Shown here: positions 43,501 to 55,206 of the stretch, in pieces
Layout of the letters: the number at the start of each line of letters is the position of its first letter
How positions within the stretch are numbered: the stretch's first letter is position 1
DNA from: Apteryx mantelli
Taxonomy: Eukaryota > Chordata > Aves > Apterygiformes > Apterygidae
Assembly: GCF_036417845.1 (NCBI RefSeq)
Contig: NC_089985.1
Coordinates: 26,060,583 to 26,124,582 of the forward strand
DNA: 64,000 nt
Direction of reading: 5' to 3'
The notes under the pieces: generated by a model
What the model saw: the letters and a program-made list of their open reading frames with translations, nothing else
What the model was told of the DNA's origin: nothing
Databases searched by the model: none
Program-made: the position numbers and the translations under genes

Positions 43501-45679
43501 AATGCCTTTTGTTCTTACTATGTCTTGTATAACTGAAGTCTCTGTGGTGTGCCAGCTTTAAAAAGCAGAATACTGTTTTCCTCCACTAGAGCAGGGTTAT
43601 AGTGCCTGCATAAAAGCTAAGGAATTCCTAGCTCTGTACCACAAAAGCAACTTCAGAATAGGCACCTAAGTGAAAACTTCATACATCCTGTGTTCTTACA
43701 GAGCAGCCCGTACCCCCTGGACTGTATGAAAAGGCTCTTATAAATCTGCTCTTCCTACTGTCTATATAGTGTCTTTCTTTTCTAGTAATACAGAAGTTTG
43801 CATGAAAGCATTATCTCTTATTCCTTAAGAATCCATCATTTGTGCCTCTGCCTATTCCCTGCATGAAGTCATAATCCTCTATTTACGATATCACAATGGG
43901 TTGCTATGGAAATTATTACTACTATTAATAACCCAAAGAGGATGACTTCAGGTAGGGAATTAGCAGAAAGTGCAGATGAATGCTGACTTTTGCGTAATGC
44001 AGCAACAAAGAAAGAGGTCAGTGAAATCCAGAGAACAATTGACAACTTGCTCCCAAATATAATTTTTTTAAAAATTCCATGAGACATTTGCTGCTCTCAA
44101 CCTTATAGATAGGAAAATTAGCCAATTTGTAAAATTCTGTACACTTTCCTTTAGCTCATATTTGTTTCCTCTGGGTCAAACCCAATGAGATATTGCATAC
44201 TTTTAGCTCCTCCTGATTTTCCATTACTTTATGAATTAGGGGTGTACAGCATCTCAGAGATCACAGGTCCTCACTGGGTACCAGGTGACATGGTACTTTA
44301 ACAAGGCACCTAGTTGCGGGTTTGGGTTTTTTTCTAATTAAGAGTTAGATGTTGTATTAAACTTACTGCCTACCACCATCATTGGTGCTCAGTTTACCTA
44401 TTGGCAGCAGAATCTAGTCTTTTGGGAAGATACAGATTAAAAGGATAGCAATTAATTTATAGGATAAAACTGTTGTATTAGTCTTTTTTTCATTTTAAAG
44501 ACAAGGAAAATGTCCCTGTAAATACATATCTGTCATCACTAGTAAGGCTGTCAGTCACAGGAGCTGGGACAAAGGCTGACTAAGATGTAGTTTTGATTTG
44601 CATAAATGGGGACTCATGTTTCTATTCCTTTGTTTCTTTTTTTTTTTCTTTGATTATTCTCTCCTGTTCCAAAAGACAGGGTGTTCATCCTCTAGACTGC
44701 TTGACTGAAAGCAACACCAAGCATGAGCTGCTTCCTAGCAGCAGGCCTTGGGCGAAGCTGACAGGTAGTAACAGCGTGGCCATAAAGCAAGGTAGTTCAG
44801 AGGGGCAGAGCAGCACCGGCGTGCTGCCAAGCAGCGCAGCTGTATGCAGTCCCACCTGTGGGCATGCAAAAGGTGTCCCCAGGCGGGTAAAGCCAAGGAA
44901 TGCAGCGGGGCAGAGGTTTCCTGAAGAACTCTGTGTTCTGGAAAACATGACGGAGAGGGTGCAGTAGGGGAGAAGAAGCCCCAAAGCCCAGCTGTTGAGA
45001 ACATAAGGCAACAGATGGAAGGTAAAGTAGCACTCTGGCTGTGTACGGCCAAAGACATTTGGCATATTGAGCACGGCAGACTGGGAGCATCATGCTTTAG
45101 AATAGATCCCCAGGCAGGTGTAGAATACAGCTGTTCTGTTGTACACATAGGATCCTGTCTTTGCATCCATAGGGTTTGGTTTGGTTCTATTCTATTCAGT
45201 TCTATTCTATTCGATATCTCTAGGAGATGTTTCTTTACCTGACAAGAAAGCTTAGATCATTTCTTCTGTGATTTATGCTACTCAGAGTGGCTGACTTGGC
45301 CCCTTCCTATTGATTCGGTGCCGCTGTCCTCTCTCCTGCCTGTCCATGTTACTGGCATGTCACTCCTGATAGATCCTGGCATTCAAGCAAGACCACTGTT
45401 TGTTTCCAGCTCTGCTCTTCGGTCCCCTCTGGGCAGCCTGGTCGATTGCTTTTGGTCACTGTTCTCACTGCTGCATTTCAGGGAAACTCTGAAATGCTGT
45501 CGAATAACATGGTTTGTATAGCAGACTGACTTTCGTGGCCAGACATGTAACTGTGGCATCTCTCTCCAGCCCACTCTCTCTGTCCTGCATTTTCTTGTGC
45601 TGAACCCTAGGACTGCTGCTTTCTCTCCCCAGTGTCAATTGTTACTTTAAATTTGAAAAAGTGCGGAGGGAACTTGATA

Positions 45680-46090
45680 CAGAGATTGGGCAATAAAACA
45701 GTGAATGAAATTCAGTGTTGATAAATGTAAAGTGATGTGCTGGAGGGAGGGGGAGAATGACAATGTGAACTTCACAGGCGAAATAATGTGTTCTGACCAA
45801 TCATTACCACGGAAATAGGATCCTGGGCTTGTTGAAATTGTCAATTCAGTAGTGGTCACAAAAGCAAATGTGGATCGTCATTATGCCACTGAATAAAGCC
45901 GTGATGCATCTGCATGCTGGATGTTGCATGCACTTTGCATGCCTGATCCTTTCATTGCAAAAAAGATAGAGTAGAACTGGAAAGTTTCAGAAAAGGGCAT
46001 TAAAGATGACCAAGTACCTGGAACAGTTTGCTAAAGGGGACAAACTAAGCAAGTGATGTTCATTTTCATGTTGAGGAAGAAGAACATTCA
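45680..46090 (+). mobile_element. Ancient L3/CR1-like LINE fragment
   Basis: An L3-like series is visible: GGGCAATAAAACAGTGAATG then AAATTCAGTGTTGATAAATG and TAAAGTGATGTGCTGGAGGG (45687-45748), CACAAAAGCAAATGTGGAT near 45856, and GTTTCAGAAAAGGGCATTAA then AGATGACCAAGTACCTGGAA (45984-46023). Frame is lost throughout. It covers a different, more 5' segment of the element than the 3415 copy. Confidence 0.7.
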
Positions 46091-48235
46091 CTGTGTGTTT
46101 GGTTTTGCTGTTGGATATAATAAGGTGCACTGTAGGTATGATGTTTTTGGTAGCTCTATGTCCTGTACCGATCTGTATGTGAATAGGTCCCAGATGTCAG
46201 CCAGACTCAGACTAGGGCCTCCCTCATGAATGGGGAAAATCTTTAACTAAGCTTGGCCTGCTTTAAAAGTACATGTGGTCATATTAACTCTATTAATGAT
46301 AATAGGCCTTAAACACATACACATTTTTCCATCATGCATATTGCTGCTTCATATTTAGGATTATTTAGCTTATCCATTACCTCAGTTGTCTGAGGACACA
46401 CTATAAAAAATTATAGAAAGGCATGTTAGGCTGGCTATGTGAATGACTTCAACGTAAGGAAAGCATGACTAAGGGCTGAGAGAATGTACAGAAAATTACC
46501 CTCTTCAGGCTGAAGAAAATTCCCAGAAAAACTAAGTATGCGGGAAATGCCTGGCTGTTAACATAGCTGGTCATACAATGTTTGTGGGCAGAAAGCCAAC
46601 CCTGCACAAACTCATTGTGTGAGTGCTATGATCTTGGTAAACTTGTCACTTCCGAAAAATATATTTTTGGGGGCAACATCTGATAGAAAATACAGTCAAA
46701 GAACCTTGCTTTTATCTCTTTTTCTGCCCTGGAGTCCTATCTGATTGGGCACATGTGCTCAGTGACTTTACATAATAGGAATATGGAAAGCACCATGGGT
46801 CTTTAAAACAACCTGATTAAGTGGTATCAGTGTATTTCTGCTGCATTCACAGTCTCTTTATGGGGCAAGTTTAGGGTGTCATTGCCTATGCTTTTACTCA
46901 GAAAAGTGTTTTTGGAAATCTTCCTTCAATATGCAGGCATAGCTATAACAGGGATCAAAGCTTGCAGATGTGATTTGCCTCTTACCTTAAAAGCGATGGA
47001 AGAGAGTAATTTGTATTGCCAAAACTCCAGTTACTAACAAATGGTTTCTTGCAGTGTTGTTCCAGATAACTGAAATCCCATTCCCACTGTCACAGCTGTG
47101 CACTCGCACTCTTGTGCTTGCTTATCTCGTTTTCCACTCATTTTTTTTCTTCATTTGTTTCTGAATTATTTCAGTCACCACTTCTGTGCTTTTTAATCTT
47201 GAAAACAATCCTTCTAATATGCCCTTGATAACAATCCTTCCAACGTGCCCTCTCCATCATCACTCAGGCTTCCTGAGTTTGGTTTGTTCCCCAGCTGGCA
47301 CAGAGAGGGCCTTGCCACTCGTTCTTCGTTTCGGCTCGCTATTCATACGCTTACATGGAGCATTTCACAGAATGAAAGAATGGGGGACAAGCCTATACCC
47401 TTCTCTTTAAGAATTCATTTGTAATTTCTTGAGAAAATGCTTCATGGTGAATCATGATGCATTCCTGAAAAATGAACTGTTTCTACAGAAAACCTACAAT
47501 AGCAGGATTCTGTTACCAAAAAGGACTGAAGAAAGCACAACTGTTTGAGACCTCAGTGAAATACAGGCAGTAGCTTTTCCTCTACTGATACCTGCATTTC
47601 CGTGCAGATTTACTAGAATGCATTTCCTTAATCAAGACTTAAAAGCTTACCTAGGGAAGGAAAGAGAAGCTGCAGGTGAGGATGACTCTGCTGATGCTGG
47701 TTCCGCTGGGTGCAGGCACGACACCTGGTACTAGATGTTTGCAACATCAAAGAGAGCTTAAAAAAACAGATCATGGCAACACAATAGAAACAAGCTGTGT
47801 TTATAAATAGGGAAGTCGAACATGTTGAGTGCTGTAATAAAAGTATATCCGCTGAAGTAAAGGTGCTGGGATTTTTCCCCCGCAATACCCATTAACCTTT
47901 TACAGAGGTAGATGTGACCTTGAAAATTCAGGAGAGTTTCATAACTCATGAAGAAACAAGAAATGACAATCTGATAACGCTTCCTCAGGAATGCCTGGCA
48001 TTCTTCATGGCAAGTTTTGTGTTCTCCGCGGGATGTGGTGACTCAGGCTACAACCTGCAAAATGTACCCAGGCCTGTAAAGGATTTATCGCAGGGGTGTG
48101 CAAGTGTGAGCTGCTTTATTACTTCACCATATGTTATAGCTCCTCTCAATAATTCAGTTCCATGTAGTATTGTTCATGTATGAGTAGCAGTACAAATGAC
48201 CTTACAAATAATTTAAAGATAAACTTAACTGTGCC

Positions 48236-48310
48236 TAAGATCAAATTCTGCTCTTGGCTATGTGATGTAAATCTGTGGGGTTTATACCAGTTCATCTGCA
48301 AAGGTAATTT
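48236..48310. repeat. Probable ancient amniote repeat
   Basis: ATCAAATTCTGCTCTTGGCT, then ATGTAAATCTGTGGGG and TTTATACCAGTTC resemble a palindromic, MITE-like family common in turtle and crocodilian genomes (two inverted arms around GTAAATC...GATTTAYACCAG). I recall the pattern but not a firm family name. Confidence 0.4.
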
Positions 48311-48975
48311 AGTCCAAGAATTTTGTTAAAAAAATTAGTGTATTTTAACATAATATTACTGTATTTTTAACTGAGAAAATCTTTTTCCTTCTATTTGCAT
48401 CTTTGCAATATATGTGAAAACATAAGAGGGTTAGGAGAAAAAACGAAACACTTGAATTTGCTTAGGTTTTTAGGTAAGGCCAAAGTTTGGAATTTTGAGC
48501 TTTGTTCGCTTCTACATCATTCTAGGTGTCTGTCAGAGGGAAGCTGATGTAAAGCCAGAATGATACAATGGGGAGTCAGGCTTGTTGTCTCCAGGCTTTT
48601 TTCATCTTTAGTAAAAAGCTGGGCCTAATCCAAAACTTGGGATCTCAGGCGTCTCATATGCTGAGAGTCTCTGTCTCTGAAATTCCAGCCAGGATCTGAA
48701 TTTGTGTATGAGTCCTGTATTTATAAACCAAACTTCTGAAAACTGCCCGCTCTACTGTTCGGACAAGGTTATTGTGCCATCCCTTTGGGAAGGGGGATTA
48801 GCTGCGCCGGGCCTCCTCCCTGCCTGGCACAGGTGCTCCGTGGAAGAGCAACTGCTCGGGAAGCAGAAAGGGGTCCCTCGAAGGAATGAAGAATGGGCTG
48901 GTATCCAGGCTGGGAACTGTTCCTGTCCTGTTTATGCTAATTCACACTCATTTTATAAACACTGAGCGACGGCTG

Positions 48976-49050
48976 CTTTTTTCAAAGGTGCTGAGCACCT
49001 CCAATTCCCATCAATGTAAGTAGGAGTTTTGCATATTCAATATGCATTCC
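48976..49050. repeat. Probable ancient amniote repeat
   Basis: AGGTGCTGAGCACCTCCAAT followed by TCCCATCAATGTAAGTAGGA and GTTTTGC resembles a widespread reptile repeat whose core is a near-palindrome around TTGACTTCAATGGGAG. The family name is uncertain. AGGTGCTGAGCACCT is itself a 15-nt inverted repeat (odd centre). Confidence 0.4.
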
Positions 49051-49349
49051 TTAAGGAAAAGACCCCCGCTAGCTGTGTTTCTTGGGACAGAAATGCAGAA
49101 AGACCCAGCCTAATCCTGCCACTCACAGGAACCATCTTACAAAGGTTTTCTACTGCTCATTTCAGTTAGGGCTAGTAGACTGTTCCTTGAAGGGCAGACA
49201 TAAAAAGAAATCTCCTTACTTGCTGCTTAGCAAAATGGCTCCTGGCTGACTTGGAAATCATAGTTAGCTATTTTCCAGAGTTTCTGTTCTTGTATTTGTT
49301 GGGACTGCTAATGCATTTAGTCTAAACGGCTGCTCGTTGTGTCTCTTGA

Positions 49350-50081
<732 letters not shown>

Positions 50082-53000
50082 GTTTACAGAGTCCCTCCCT
50101 TGTAACTGGCAATAATGTTACATACAAGGTAGATGAATCTGTATCCACACTTTTATTGTTTTTATTGACAATCTACTGTACCACTGTGCTACTAACCCTT
50201 GTTTACAAATTTTTTGCTTTGTGTCCTTGCAGATGGTATTTAAGGTGGGTGTATGTTTTTGTTGGGGGGGCACATTAACTCTGAAGTATGTTAGTCCCAT
50301 GGGCTAGCAGAAGACAATTACAATGGCTAACGCCTAGCTTTAGTGATTTAACGTATTCTGTGTGAAAATCATATGAAAACCAACTAATTCACAGAAGTTC
50401 AAGCACCTCTGTTGTCTTTACACTGTTCTCTCCTCCTTCTGTCTTTTTTCTCTTGCTCCTTTCTCTGAATCTTTTTTCCATTCTTCAGTCTTTCTTCTCT
50501 GTTTCTCTCTTTACTTTCAGTGATGCAAGGTATCAGTGGGGACTGAAGAAAATTCAGTGGGATCAGGAACTTGGTATCTCGTGTGGTAGGGAAGCTTTTC
50601 TTACACTGGCTGGAACAGTGCATGGCAGGCTGTGCTCAGCATCTTGGCCATATCACGTTGCCACTGCTGGGCAGAATCATGGCTAGAATCGAGTTCAGAC
50701 TCCAGATAGCAACTGAGGAGAAAGCTTCCTCCTTCAGGTGCGTTCAAGGGCAATGTTTGCCTGGGAAACCTGAATGACAGAAAAAGAAGTAGCAGAGCAG
50801 CCACACCGGATAAGTCCTACAAGTTCAGGTCCCCATTTGCTGCTGATGCTATGTCTTGCAATTGGGTGAGATTAGAAGAGGAACAGTTTAAAAGGCCAGA
50901 TCCCAGGGAGCACCTTGACCACCAAAATGAAAGACTGAGGCGCTTTTGGAAAAGTTAAACTACAGAAGTTATCTAAGAATGTGGGGTTATTTTAATCTCT
51001 TTGTGTGAACTTTCATTTCAGTCTCTCTGTTGTTGTTTTCTCCTCTTTTGGAGGCCACTTACTGGCAAAACTCAAAAGAAAAGGGTGATAGAACCAGTTG
51101 AAGGACAGTTATTCCTGGATTGTGCTCATGAATAAGGGAAGCCATTGTTGTTTGAAAGACTGGCATGTGTATTTTATCTGCCCTTGGGGCAGTTTTCCTT
51201 GAAACAATGACCATCTTATTTTTTTAATTGCATGACTATTTACTGTGGTATTCAGCTAAAGCAAATATATTTGTTTTGCAGCAAATTCCACAACATCCTT
51301 ACCCACTGACTCATACATTTTTTTCACCACAGTAACATGAAGTATACCCCATTGTATTCATACAATTTTAGTTGAATCATTTGTAAACTAAGGATGAAGA
51401 AACAGAAGCAGTAGTGGGAACTCTTCAGAGGCTGACAAATAGTCTGAACATTTTATCAGCTTCCTAGGCATCTCCCCCACCTTTCCTGAACCACTTGTGG
51501 CATGCTGCTGAGGTACAGTAGGAAGTGAGCAGAGGAGCTCAGTCAGTATGGCCTGTAGGAGAGCAAACAGTATTAACTGAGTGCACGCTATGATATCCTT
51601 TGGAAATCTGCATGCTTTTTTACAGTCACGGGGGAGGAAACTCAAGTACTTATATTCACAAACTTCCTCTGCGCTCTCGGTGTAGCAGCATAACTCACAT
51701 CTCACCTCAGTGGCTAACGTGGAGCAAAGGAAGTTCATACGTCCTGGCAGCTACCGGAATACGTTGAATGCCATCTGAACGCATTGTGTCTTGTGACAAC
51801 AGGAGGTATCAATGACGAGAGAATAAAATGCATGTGAAAAGAGAGCATGTCTCAAAGGAAGTCTCTACCCAGCCAGACAGCAGGGTGCTGTTTTTAGGGC
51901 TGCGTGCCATTCCCGAGGATTTGCCTCACGTTTCCCCTTTGGCTCCTCTGTTGCCACGTGCCGTCATTTCAGCATGACCTGCACGGTCAGGCTCTAAGGT
52001 TGGAAACATTGCAGTGGGGAATCTCCTTTCCCTCCTTCCCTTGGCTGTTTTTAAATATCTGGTAAAGCTTCTTGTATTTTAGAACCACTTGATATTAAAC
52101 AAAGAAGATTTTGTGCCAAAAAATAACCCTGTAGTATTTAACCGTGACCTTCTAGAGGCAAGCTATACCTTTTTAAAAATATATGTAGCCGTGGGAGCTG
52201 TTGTGTAAAGCGGAGCAGAATCTGTTGTCGCCTGTCTGTACCTCCGTGGACCTGGCTGCACCTCACCCCATTCGCAGACTGCGGTCCCTCTCCCTTGTCT
52301 CACTGGGGCCAGAGCATCCCACTATAGCAATGTGCCATCATTAGGCTGTAGGATTTCTGTTCAGTTTGTCTCAAACTTTCTGTTTTTTTTTTTTTTCATC
52401 CACTCTCACCTTTCACCTGTCTCTCTCTTCCTCAGACTGTGGTTTCTAGTTTATTGCATGATAAGCACTTTCCTCTTTTAATTGCAAGAATTTTTCTGCT
52501 GTTATCTCAGTTCTTCTGTTCCTTCCATCTTCTTTTTCTGCACTCCTATATCTTCTCCTCACAGTTCACTCCAAAGTATTCCAACCCATAGCGGGCTGTC
52601 CTAAATTTACTCCCTCCTTGACTAGATGTCAGGAAGGGACCACTTTTGCTCTGAGAGACTTCTTTTGAGCAAGAAGGAGGACTGTCAATAGGAACTGTAT
52701 ATCTAGAGGGGAATCCTCTTTTTTTAGGATTGCTCCAGAAAAGAGAAAAATAGTCATTCGTGGTGGACACTGTTGATATCTTGTGTCCTTGAAAGAAATA
52801 GAATGGGTGATGAGGGATTCCCCCCCTGCCCAGGCTCCTCAGGGGAGGGAGAGGTAGTGAGAGAGAACATCCTCACTAAGGATGAGAAGATTGGATCTCA
52901 GAGCTGCAAAACATCCTACTTTCCAGAGAGGCTGATCTTTCACCAATTGCCATTTAGATTTCGTTGTTTTCAGGACTGCATTTTAGTCTACAGAAAGAGT

Positions 53001-54635
53001 GGGAGAGTGGCTGAGGGACCTGAATTTCCTCAGGTGATGATTTCAAGACATATTCACACTGTCTAACTTTAGGCATATAATCGCACCTGCTTTGGTTCGA
53101 TAGGTGTCATAGGCTACTAACATAGATGCTCTGAATTACATCTTAGTCTGATGCCAAAAGTCATCTAAGCTTATTGGTGGGATTGCCCTCCCCTCTCTGC
53201 TTTTTGCATTATTCTTTACGATGGCATTATAATGCAAAAAAATTAAGAGCACTTCAGTTTGTGCATTTGTAGTATGGTATTAAGAACCAAAATCATGCCA
53301 AATGCTCGTTGTTCTTGCTATTTGCTATTTTTTCTGTTGCCCAGTCGAAGAATTCAGTTGTGAGAACATTTCTGCTGTAACCCATACGCATTTAATGGGC
53401 ATCCTGTACATCTTGTCACTAGAACATTTTTCAGATGCCTGATGTAAATCATCATCCTTGATTAATATAGTAAAATCCCAAACCAAAAAAGGAGATGAGA
53501 CACTGAACACTAATAGGCAGCCCACATAAAACATCTGATAACAACTGTCAGGCTATATGACATAGCAGGCCACTACAGAAGATCTTGTGGTGAATAGCTC
53601 AGCAATGGGGTTTGAATTATTCATCACTGGTTTGTTTGGTCTTTTTTTTTTTTTAAGCAATCAGTTTAGCTCAGATCAAATAAAAGAGCTACCATATTCA
53701 TTATAGATCTTTCATGGATATTGTTATCTATTACTATGAGTCTAGGAAGAGGTTGTGATATGTGGGTTTTCTTCTTCAACAGAATGTGAATACAGTGTCT
53801 CTCTCTGCAATGAGAATGTGAATGCATATTGTACCTTATAAGAAAAACTTGAATTCTCCCACTTCTGCATTATTGTCTTTTCCTTGCAAATATATTCTTT
53901 TTCAGTCTTAAATAGATGCCACTCTATGAAGCTATTCTCTGAATTTTTCAGTGATTTCCATGAGATAGGTACAGAGCTCATATGCAACACCATGTCCAGT
54001 TTTAAAAATAAAAGTTCAGTGAAATGCAGAACAATGAATCTGCTTTTTCTGTTTGTTCACAGTAAGTTGGGAATGAAATACGAAAAAAATGGCTTTTGAT
54101 TTCATTCAGCTTCTTAAACACTAGATCAGTGCAGTCAGAGCCAAATTACTTTGATAGAAAACATCAAAATTCACATGGAACTGTTTGGGGAAAATAATTT
54201 GCTATTTAAGATTCTCTATTTTTGTTTTTATTAATAGGGAGCTGAAAAGATAAGACTCTTAGAAGGGTAGTATTTATTAAGTGATTGTGAACAAAGTATC
54301 ATTGGATCTCACTTGTATTTTCAGAAAAGTTTTAACTGGACGTATGATGTAACTTGTATAGAGTTGCATGTGAATCGTGTTAGTCACTGTTTTACATTGT
54401 ATTGTTCTGCAGTGCACAAATATGACTACTGAAAACAAAAGTGTTAGATTTCATTAAACTTAAATCTTAATCTTGTTACAGTATGTAGTTGCCCACTTTT
54501 TGTGCCAAAAACATCAATACATTCCATAATCTGTTCTAATAGAGGTTTGCACTTTGATTTGTTTGTGACTCTTGCAGTTTCAATACTATATATCCTCATC
54601 ACAAAGGAATAAAGTGTCAATTGTACTGTGGACTG
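50082..54635 (+). other. DDAH1: DDAH1 3' UTR (inferred extent)
   Basis: The sequence after the TGA has no further coding exon and is AT-rich, with several hexamers: AATAAA at 51822-51827, 54007-54012 and 54608-54613. The last is followed about 20-50 nt on by GT-rich sequence (TGTGGACTGTGTAGTTTTGC), the usual layout of a cleavage site, so I end the main 3' UTR near 54635. Human DDAH1 also has a long 3' UTR. The final 300 nt are dense in miRNA seed matches (see findings). T runs at 52383-52396 and 53642-53654 lie inside. ORFs in this region have no recognisable products. The extent is inferred, since the sequence alone cannot exclude a 3' terminal intron or a longer form. Confidence 0.65.
54608..54613 (+). 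terminator. DDAH1: Probable main DDAH1 poly(A) signal
   Basis: A canonical AATAAA with GT/T-rich sequence following at about 54625-54655. It is about 4.5 kb past the DDAH1 stop and is the best-placed signal in the region. Confidence 0.6.
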
Positions 54636-54733
54636 TGTAGTTTTGCCTGTTATTTTGAAACCAAAAGCACATGTATTTGATTTAGTATTGTTTCATGCTG
54701 TCTTTTTATTTTGAAGCTTATAATGTCCTTAGA

Positions 54734-54739
54734 AATAAA
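54734..54739 (+). terminator. Alternative distal poly(A) signal
   Basis: A second AATAAA, 126 nt after the first, in AT-rich sequence. It may be a distal DDAH1 cleavage signal; the downstream GT-rich element is weaker than for the 54608 signal. Confidence 0.35.
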
Positions 54740-54955
54740 GCCAATAATAGACACTTGTGCTAAAACCTTTAAACCTTTTAAAAGAAATCTTGGCTCTTGA
54801 AAACAAATCATGATTTTAGGCTTACATTTAAGAATAATGTATATAGAGGAGGCATTGCCATAGTGTTCCAGTTACGATGGTTGTGATTACATTTTGTTAC
54901 TGTCCAAGATAACTAAATGTTATTGTACTATAGTGTTTTCTCTGTAGTTCCTGTA

Positions 54956-55206
54956 TTTATTGCAAGTTATGCAAGGTGAAACTGCAAAGGTTTAGTGGCA
55001 CAACCACTGTACTTAATTTCTTCACGTAGCTCCTGCATCATCTCCTCCCCATCCAAGATGTCAAGACAGTTGACTACATTACGGACATCACGTAGTGGAT
55101 AACATGGCAGATGGCTGCATGTTTTATATCTAAATAGTCCTTGTGTGCTACAAATAGTGTATGTATGTGGCTGGTCTCTGCCTGTACCACTGTGCTCTAA
55201 TATCAT
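54956..55206 (-). other. Unidentified minus-strand ORF with adjacent AATAAA
   Basis: A 79-codon ATG-to-stop frame runs right to left from 55206 to 54967. An AATAAA on the same strand (TTTATT at 54956-54961 as written) lies 5 bases past the stop. The C-terminal half looks protein-like, with DVRNVVNCLDILDGEEMMQE and then LREEIKYSG, mixing acidic and hydrophobic residues in a helix-like pattern. I do not recognise the family. An in-frame TAA sits 12 bases upstream of the ATG, so it is either a very small gene or only the last exon of one. It would be convergent with DDAH1. A chance ORF of this length is quite possible, so it is not called as a CDS. Confidence 0.2.

Noticed and set aside
43191-43502. 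A 103-codon + strand ORF in intron 4
   Set aside because: No recognisable family and no splice-site support; length is within chance for this composition.
44593-45166. Overlapping ORFs of 98-143 codons on both strands in intron 4
   Set aside because: Mutually exclusive frames with no conserved motif; best explained by local composition.
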